From contig JAQBQC010000083.1 in assembly GCA_028287205.1 (NCBI GenBank), positions 1 to 11,976 of the forward strand: DNA of 11,976 nt, read 5' to 3'. A program made the translations under genes and the position numbers. The DNA comes from Gemmatimonadota bacterium. GTDB lineage: Bacteria; Gemmatimonadota; Gemmatimonadetes; Gemmatimonadales; Gemmatimonadaceae. Shown piece by piece: positions 8,139-11,976 of the stretch (within the stretch, counting starts at the first letter, position 1; every line of letters begins with the position of its first letter). The notes under the pieces were generated by a model. The model ran no database searches and was not told the DNA's origin. It worked only from the letters and a program-made list of their open reading frames with translations.

Positions 8139-10262
8139 TCAACGTGTGGCGCTCGCACTGCGCGGACGACCGATCGTGCGGTCGAAGAGCTCGTAGATGC
8201 GGCGGTACTCGTCCTGCCACGACGTGGTGCGCACGAAGTCGTGTCGCTCCACCGGGTACACCGCGAGATCCCAGTTCGTCTTGCCCAGCTCGATCAGCCG
8301 CTGCGTGAGTCGCACGACATCCTCGAAGTGCACGTTGTCGTCGACCATGCCGTGCAGCATGAGCAGCGGATCCTGGAGCCCCTCCGCAAAGTAGATGGGC
8401 GAGGACTGCCGGTACGCGACGCTGTCCTGGGTCGGCGTGTTCAGGATGCGCGACGTGTAGCCGTGATTGTAGTGCGCCCAGTCGGTGACCGAGCGTATCG
8501 CCGCTCCCGCCCCGAAGTGCTTCGACTCGGTGAACAGCGCCATGAGCGTCATGAAGCCGCCATAGCTGCCGCCGTAGATGCCGATGCGCTTCGGATCGAT
8601 GCCGAAGCTCTCGTGCAGATACTTCGAGCCGTCGACCTCATCCTGCAGATCGCGCCCGCCCATGTGCCGGTAGATCGCGGTGCGCCAATCGCGCCCGTAA
8701 CCCGCCGAGCCGCGGTAATCGATGTCCATGACGACATAGCCCTTCGACGCGAGAAACTGATTGAACATGTACTCGCGAAAATAGTACGACCAGTAGTGAT
8801 TCACGTTGTGCAGGTAGCCGGCGCCGTGCACGAAGATGACCGCGGCCCCGTTCGGCTGCGCGCTCATGTCCTTCGGACGATAGATGCGCGCCGGCACCTG
8901 CACCCCGTCGGACGCCGTGATCATCACGATCTCGGGCACGAGCCACGAAAAGCTCAGCCACTCGGCCGTCGGCGAGAGCGTGAGCCGCGACTCCGCCGCG
9001 CCGGGTTGGTTGCGCATCAGGTACAGCTCCGGCGGGCGATTCGAGGTCGAGTACACATCGGCGAGCATCTGCTCGTTGGGTGACGTCACCACGGTGTGGC
9101 CGCCGCTCGTCTTCGTGATCTGCGTGCGCGCGCCTCCCGTGATGGGCATGCGATAGAACTGCTGCTCGAATGGCGACTGCTCGCTCGTATGGAGATAGAA
9201 GCTGCGCTTGTCGCTCGAGAGCGAGACATCGTCGACTTCCCACTTGCCGCTCGTGAGCTGTTTCCTGTCCCCGCCGGCGGCCGCCATCGTGTAGAGGTGG
9301 GCGTAGCCATCCGCCTCCGACACGTACCAGATGCGCTTTCCGCCGTCGAGAAAGCCAGCCTCGCCGAACGCAGGACCATCCACCCACGCGCTGTCGCGAA
9401 GCGTGTCGAGCGCGGAAAGCGCGCCCTTCGCGCCCACGGTGTAGATGTAGCGCGTCTTCCAGTCGAAGCTCACGGCGAACACGAGCGCCCGTGCGCCATC
9501 GTCGCTCCACCCGTTCACCTGCGCGAGACCCGGCGCGTTCACCGTGTCGGCAGGAATGAGCCTGAGCCATGTGGGCTCGCCGCGCGTGAGTGGGATGTAC
9601 GCCACGCGGCCTCCGTCCTGCACATCACCCACCTTCTCGCGCGACTTCCGCTCTTCCGTGTATCCGCTCTTCGTGACGAAGTGCGGGATCTCGGTGGCGC
9701 GCTGCTTGTCGCCGGCGGCAATGGTCGTCACGAGCAGCAGCGCGTTCCCTGCTGGCGAAACCGAGATGGTGCTTACCGTCTCGTCCTTGCGAAGCCACAG
9801 CGCTTGCGGCTTCAGCGAATCCAGTTGCGCCTTCTCGCGCTTCTTCAGCGAGTCCAGGTGAATCTCGTCCCGCACGGCGCCGAGCAGCTCGCGCTGCTGC
9901 GCCTCGAGCACGGCGCGCTGGCCCGTCGGCTTCTCGTCCTCCTTCGGCTTGGGACCCGTGCGAATATCCGTGAGCTGCTTCTCCTCGCCCGTGGCGAGAT
10001 CGAAGGAGAACGCGTTGTTGTCGCGCACGAAGAAGACATGCCTCGCGCCGCGGTCGAAATGCGGATCCGTTTCCTTCGCGACCGTGTTCGTGACTCGCCT
10101 GAGCGCCCCGCTGCGCAGCGTCACGACGAAGATGTCGCCGTTCCACTCGACCGCGCGCATGACGTTGTTCGCAGACAGATCACCCACGGCCGCGAGCGGA
10201 CCGGCGCTGTCCATCTGCGCCACGGTCAGCGATTCCGGAATCGCGCCCGCTTCCGCGCGCAC
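8139..10262 (-). CDS. S9 (DPP-IV/prolyl oligopeptidase-like) serine peptidase, main part downstream of an in-frame amber codon
   Basis: About 707 residues counted from the GTG at 10262. An N-terminal beta-propeller region (about 1-440, with patterns such as FVRDNNAFSFDLATGEE) precedes an alpha/beta hydrolase domain with HGAGY, DIDYRGSAGYG and a full triad: Ser566 in GGSYGGF, Asp641 in HGMVDDN and His674 in ERHDF. The spacings (75 and 33) closely match DPP-IV (78 and 32), and DPP-IV has the same HGxxDDNVHF context. The enzyme would cleave peptides, probably dipeptides after Pro or Ala, in the periplasm. However, the natural N-terminus with its signal peptide lies at 10266-10508 in the same frame, separated by a single TAG. 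Without read-through, this part can start only from the GTG two codons after the stop and would stay in the cytoplasm, missing the first propeller strand. It is a recent pseudogene, a read-through gene or a sequence error. Confidence 0.85.
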   Translation of the reverse strand: MRAEAGAIPESLTVAQMDSAGPLAAVGDLSANNVMRAVEWNGDIFVVTLRSGALRRVTNTVAKETDPHFDRGARHVFFVRDNNAFSFDLATGEEKQLTDIRTGPKPKEDEKPTGQRAVLEAQQRELLGAVRDEIHLDSLKKREKAQLDSLKPQALWLRKDETVSTISVSPAGNALLLVTTIAAGDKQRATEIPHFVTKSGYTEERKSREKVGDVQDGGRVAYIPLTRGEPTWLRLIPADTVNAPGLAQVNGWSDDGARALVFAVSFDWKTRYIYTVGAKGALSALDTLRDSAWVDGPAFGEAGFLDGGKRIWYVSEADGYAHLYTMAAAGGDRKQLTSGKWEVDDVSLSSDKRSFYLHTSEQSPFEQQFYRMPITGGARTQITKTSGGHTVVTSPNEQMLADVYSTSNRPPELYLMRNQPGAAESRLTLSPTAEWLSFSWLVPEIVMITASDGVQVPARIYRPKDMSAQPNGAAVIFVHGAGYLHNVNHYWSYYFREYMFNQFLASKGYVVMDIDYRGSAGYGRDWRTAIYRHMGGRDLQDEVDGSKYLHESFGIDPKRIGIYGGSYGGFMTLMALFTESKHFGAGAAIRSVTDWAHYNHGYTSRILNTPTQDSVAYRQSSPIYFAEGLQDPLLMLHGMVDDNVHFEDVVRLTQRLIELGKTNWDLAVYPVERHDFVRTTSWQDEYRRIYELFDRTIGRPRSASATR

Positions 10263-10265
10263 CCG

Positions 10266-10268
10266 CTA
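10266..10268 (-). other. In-frame TAG interrupting the S9 peptidase gene
   Basis: On the minus strand the codons read CTG CGC CCC TAG CGG GTG CGC. Protein sequence on both sides belongs to one S9 peptidase in one frame (EPLRP before, RVRAEAG after). TAG is one base from TAC/TAT (Tyr), CAG (Gln) or TGG (Trp); a Tyr would fit a local pattern like LRPYRV. A single substitution or base-call error explains it; no frameshift is needed. Confidence 0.85.
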
Positions 10269-10508
10269 GGGGCGCAGCGGCTCCCGCTCATGTGTGCCCG
10301 GTGCGTTCCACGAGAAGTAGATCCAGCGATTGTCCGCCGACCAGCGCACGTCCGATGGAGCGCGGCCCACCATCTCGTGGCCGCGCATGATCCCCTTGAT
10401 CGAGAAGTCGAAGGCGCTCTTCGGAGGGGCGGGCTGAGCCGCCGGCGTTTGTGCGCCGAGCGAGGCAACGCCGCCCGCGAGGGCGGCGGCAATTGACTGA
10501 AATCGCAT
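10266..10508 (-). pseudogene. N-terminal signal-peptide fragment of the S9 peptidase, ended by TAG
   Basis: An 80-residue fragment that starts with a Sec signal peptide: MRFQS, then a hydrophobic Ala/Gly-rich stretch, with probable cleavage after LGA in SLGAQ. It continues into the mature N-terminus (FSIKGIMRGHEMVG, then DVRWSADNRWIYFSW), which is the usual first propeller strand of exported S9 peptidases. It stops at TAG 10266-10268, in frame with the 707-residue remainder. Alone it would have no enzymatic function. ATG 10508 is supported by the signal peptide; no Shine-Dalgarno sequence is visible before it. Confidence 0.75.
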
Positions 10509-10596
10509 TGAACGGGACTGAGGCGAACGGATTGGCGCGTGGCTGCTACGCGCGGGACGGCCTTAGGAAACTACGCGGACGCGACGCTCGCAAGCC
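10509..10596 (-). promoter_or_regulatory. Gap between fusion gene and S9 gene with a small hairpin
   Basis: The 88 bp between the fusion gene stop and the S9 start contain a 6-bp inverted repeat (GCGCGT / ACGCGC, 10535-10553, 7-nt loop). There is no T-run after it and no clear -35/-10 pair. The gap is long enough for a separate S9 promoter, but I cannot place one with confidence. Confidence 0.2.
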
Positions 10597-11976
10597 TCAG
10601 CCGTTCGCGGCACGGGGCGAAGCGTCGGCCCACTGGTCGAACGCGCCGCCCCGTCCGGCGGCACTGATGCGCGCCGCGAGCTCTCCCCGCAGCACGGGAT
10701 TTCGCAGCACGCGGATGAGAGCGGAGGCGAGCGCGTCCGCATCGCCCGGCGGCACGAGCAGTCCGTTCTCGCCGTCGCGTACGAGCGACGAGAGGCCACC
10801 CACTCGCGTGGCGACGAGCGGCACACCAGCGCTCAGCGCCTCCATCGCGGCCAGCGAGAGCCCATCGTCCGTCGATGCGACGACCGCGACATCGCAGAGC
10901 CGCAGATGCGCCGCGATGTCCTCGTTCATTCCCGCGAAGATGACGAACGGCGCAATCCCGAGCCGCCTCGCCTGAAGCTCGAGCCTCGCACGCTCGGCGC
11001 CTTCCCCCACCACCAGCAGTCGCGCGGATGGCACCGCCGCGTGCACGCGAGGGAAGGCATCGATGAGGTGGCGCGTGCCGGAGACGGGGAAGAATCGCGA
11101 GACGGTGCCGACGACGAGCGCGTCATCGATGAGCCCGTAGCGACGACGGAGCTCGCCGGATGGACGCGCGACAACGTCCGCCGTGCGGCGACGCGCCTGA
11201 CTCTTCTCGCGCGAGACGAGCGCGATGCGCTCCTCCCACAGCACGGTGCGGCCGACTCCCTCGGATACGGCAATGCGCGGGGTGAAGCCGAGCACGCGCA
11301 CAGCCTTTCCGATGTCGAAGACATGGCTCTTCGTGAAAAACTCGAGGCGGCCGCGCATCGAGCCGCCATACGTTCCGAACCGCTCCGATGCCCACACCAG
11401 CATGCGCGTCGAAAGCTCCGGGATGTGCACCTGCGGACGCTTCACACCGATCGCGTACGCGAGCACGGTGATCAGCTCGTCGAGTGCGAGATGCTCGGGG
11501 CCCCCAAGGATGAAGGACTCGCCAACGGCCGCGTCGCGCGTGGCGAGGAGCTTGAGCCCGCGCACGAGATCCTCGACGTGAATCGGATGCACGCGCGCTC
11601 TGCGTGTGCCTGGAATCACGACGTGTCCGCGACGCACGGAAGCCATCATGCGGCGGAAGCGACGGTCGTCGGCGCCGTACGTCCACGTTGGCCGCGCGAC
11701 GGCGACGGGGAGACCGGATTCACGCACGAACAGCAGCGCCAGACGCTCCGCCTGCAGCTTCGTGAGCTCGTACGCGTTCGTGGGACGGAAGGCGGACTCC
11801 TCGTTCGCGGCGCTCGGCCCCGTGTCACCGTGCACGCGCGCGGTACCGCAGTGCACGATCCGGCGAACCTCCTCGTCCATCGCGGCCTGCAGGACGAGCC
11901 TGGTGCCCTGTACGTTGATGCGCCAGTGATCGCGCGCAGTGGTGACCCGTCCCGAACCGGAGCTGTCCGCGAGGTG
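10597..11976 (-). CDS. Fusion protein: NAD-dependent epimerase/dehydratase (SDR) plus donor half of a GT-B (GT4-like) glycosyltransferase; 5' end off the window
   Basis: The frame is open to the window edge, giving 459 visible residues with the start beyond base 11976; the Met at 11880 is internal. Residues 1 to about 257 are an extended SDR. They show INVQGTRLVLQAA (the usual NVxGTxxLLxAA), HCGTARVHG, the catalytic YELTK (Tyr69, Lys73), ARPTWTYG, VHPIHVED and the standard end FDIGKAVRVLGFTPR. The NAD-binding GxxGxxG would lie upstream. After a short Arg-rich linker, residues from about 275 form the C-terminal Rossmann half of a GT4-type transferase: ELRRRYGL, VVGTVSRFFP, LLVVGEGAER, then DGLSLAAMEALSAGVPLVAT and GENGLLVPPGDADAL. 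The first Glu of the EX7E motif is Asp371, paired with Glu379. The acceptor-binding N-terminal half of the transferase is absent between the domains. The role would be surface-glycan synthesis, but activity of the GT half is uncertain. Confidence 0.82.
   Translation of the reverse strand, partial: HLADSSGSGRVTTARDHWRINVQGTRLVLQAAMDEEVRRIVHCGTARVHGDTGPSAANEESAFRPTNAYELTKLQAERLALLFVRESGLPVAVARPTWTYGADDRRFRRMMASVRRGHVVIPGTRRARVHPIHVEDLVRGLKLLATRDAAVGESFILGGPEHLALDELITVLAYAIGVKRPQVHIPELSTRMLVWASERFGTYGGSMRGRLEFFTKSHVFDIGKAVRVLGFTPRIAVSEGVGRTVLWEERIALVSREKSQARRRTADVVARPSGELRRRYGLIDDALVVGTVSRFFPVSGTRHLIDAFPRVHAAVPSARLLVVGEGAERARLELQARRLGIAPFVIFAGMNEDIAAHLRLCDVAVVASTDDGLSLAAMEALSAGVPLVATRVGGLSSLVRDGENGLLVPPGDADALASALIRVLRNPVLRGELAARISAAGRGGAFDQWADASPRAANG

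Noticed and set aside
8046..9083. Open frame of 345 codons on the plus strand opposite the S9 catalytic domain
   Set aside because: Antisense to the intact Ser/Asp/His catalytic domain, with no recognisable protein pattern.
10266..10268. TAG as a pyrrolysine codon
   Set aside because: Pyrrolysine occurs in methylamine methyltransferases and a few other proteins of organisms with pyl genes; nothing here supports it, and a point mutation or error is simpler.
9096..10496. Long open frame (466 codons) on the plus strand opposite the S9 peptidase gene
   Set aside because: Low-complexity Arg/Ala/Val composition and no motif; it is a mirror frame of a well-supported gene.
10561..10620. Frameshift cutting short the glycosyltransferase C-terminus
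   Set aside because: The tail is unusual, but no alternative frame in this stretch gives a convincing GT4 ending, so I cannot support a frameshift.

Overview
The window is GC-rich, densely coded bacterial chromosome. It carries outer-membrane beta-barrel, lipoprotein and Sec-exported peptidase genes, so a Gram-negative host is likely. The gene set (a barrel-ended large exported protein, a DPP-IV-like S9 peptidase, DUF885, a LeuA-like lyase without regulatory domain, many GTG starts) is compatible with a soil Gemmatimonadota-type genome. That assignment is an inference from gene style; there is no rRNA or other phylogenetic marker here. I see no tRNA, rRNA, CRISPR array, insertion sequence, phage gene or integrase, and no obvious compositional island.

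Layout. Plus strand 1-2552: the 3' end of a large outer-membrane barrel protein, then a translationally coupled pair made of a phosphomannose-isomerase-type cupin and a sugar-1-phosphate nucleotidyltransferase with a left-handed beta-helix tail (activated-sugar supply). Minus strand 2585-3787: a complete M20 di-metal peptidase, convergent with the nucleotidyltransferase across a strong GC hairpin. A divergent intergenic region of about 150 bp follows. Plus strand 3935-7890: a LeuA/HMGL-like DRE-TIM lyase overlapping by GTGA a DUF885 putative metallopeptidase, then a seven-bladed YVTN beta-propeller lipoprotein with a strong ribosome binding site. Minus strand 7910-11976: a partial fusion protein (SDR epimerase plus the donor-binding half of a GT-B glycosyltransferase), then an S9/DPP-IV-like exported serine peptidase broken by an in-frame TAG just after its signal-peptide region, then a small YbdD/YjiX-family gene.

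How it fits together. Two themes recur: peptide breakdown (M20, DUF885, S9 and perhaps the barrel protein at the left edge, if it is the tail of an M1-type peptidase) and surface-glycan or nucleotide-sugar metabolism (cupin, nucleotidyltransferase, SDR-glycosyltransferase fusion). Nothing proves that these blocks form one system.

The points most worth checking are the SDR-glycosyltransferase half-enzyme fusion, the amber codon that separates the S9 catalytic part from its export signal, the YbdD gene without a CstA transporter beside it, and the split ManC-like cupin with an altered metal motif.
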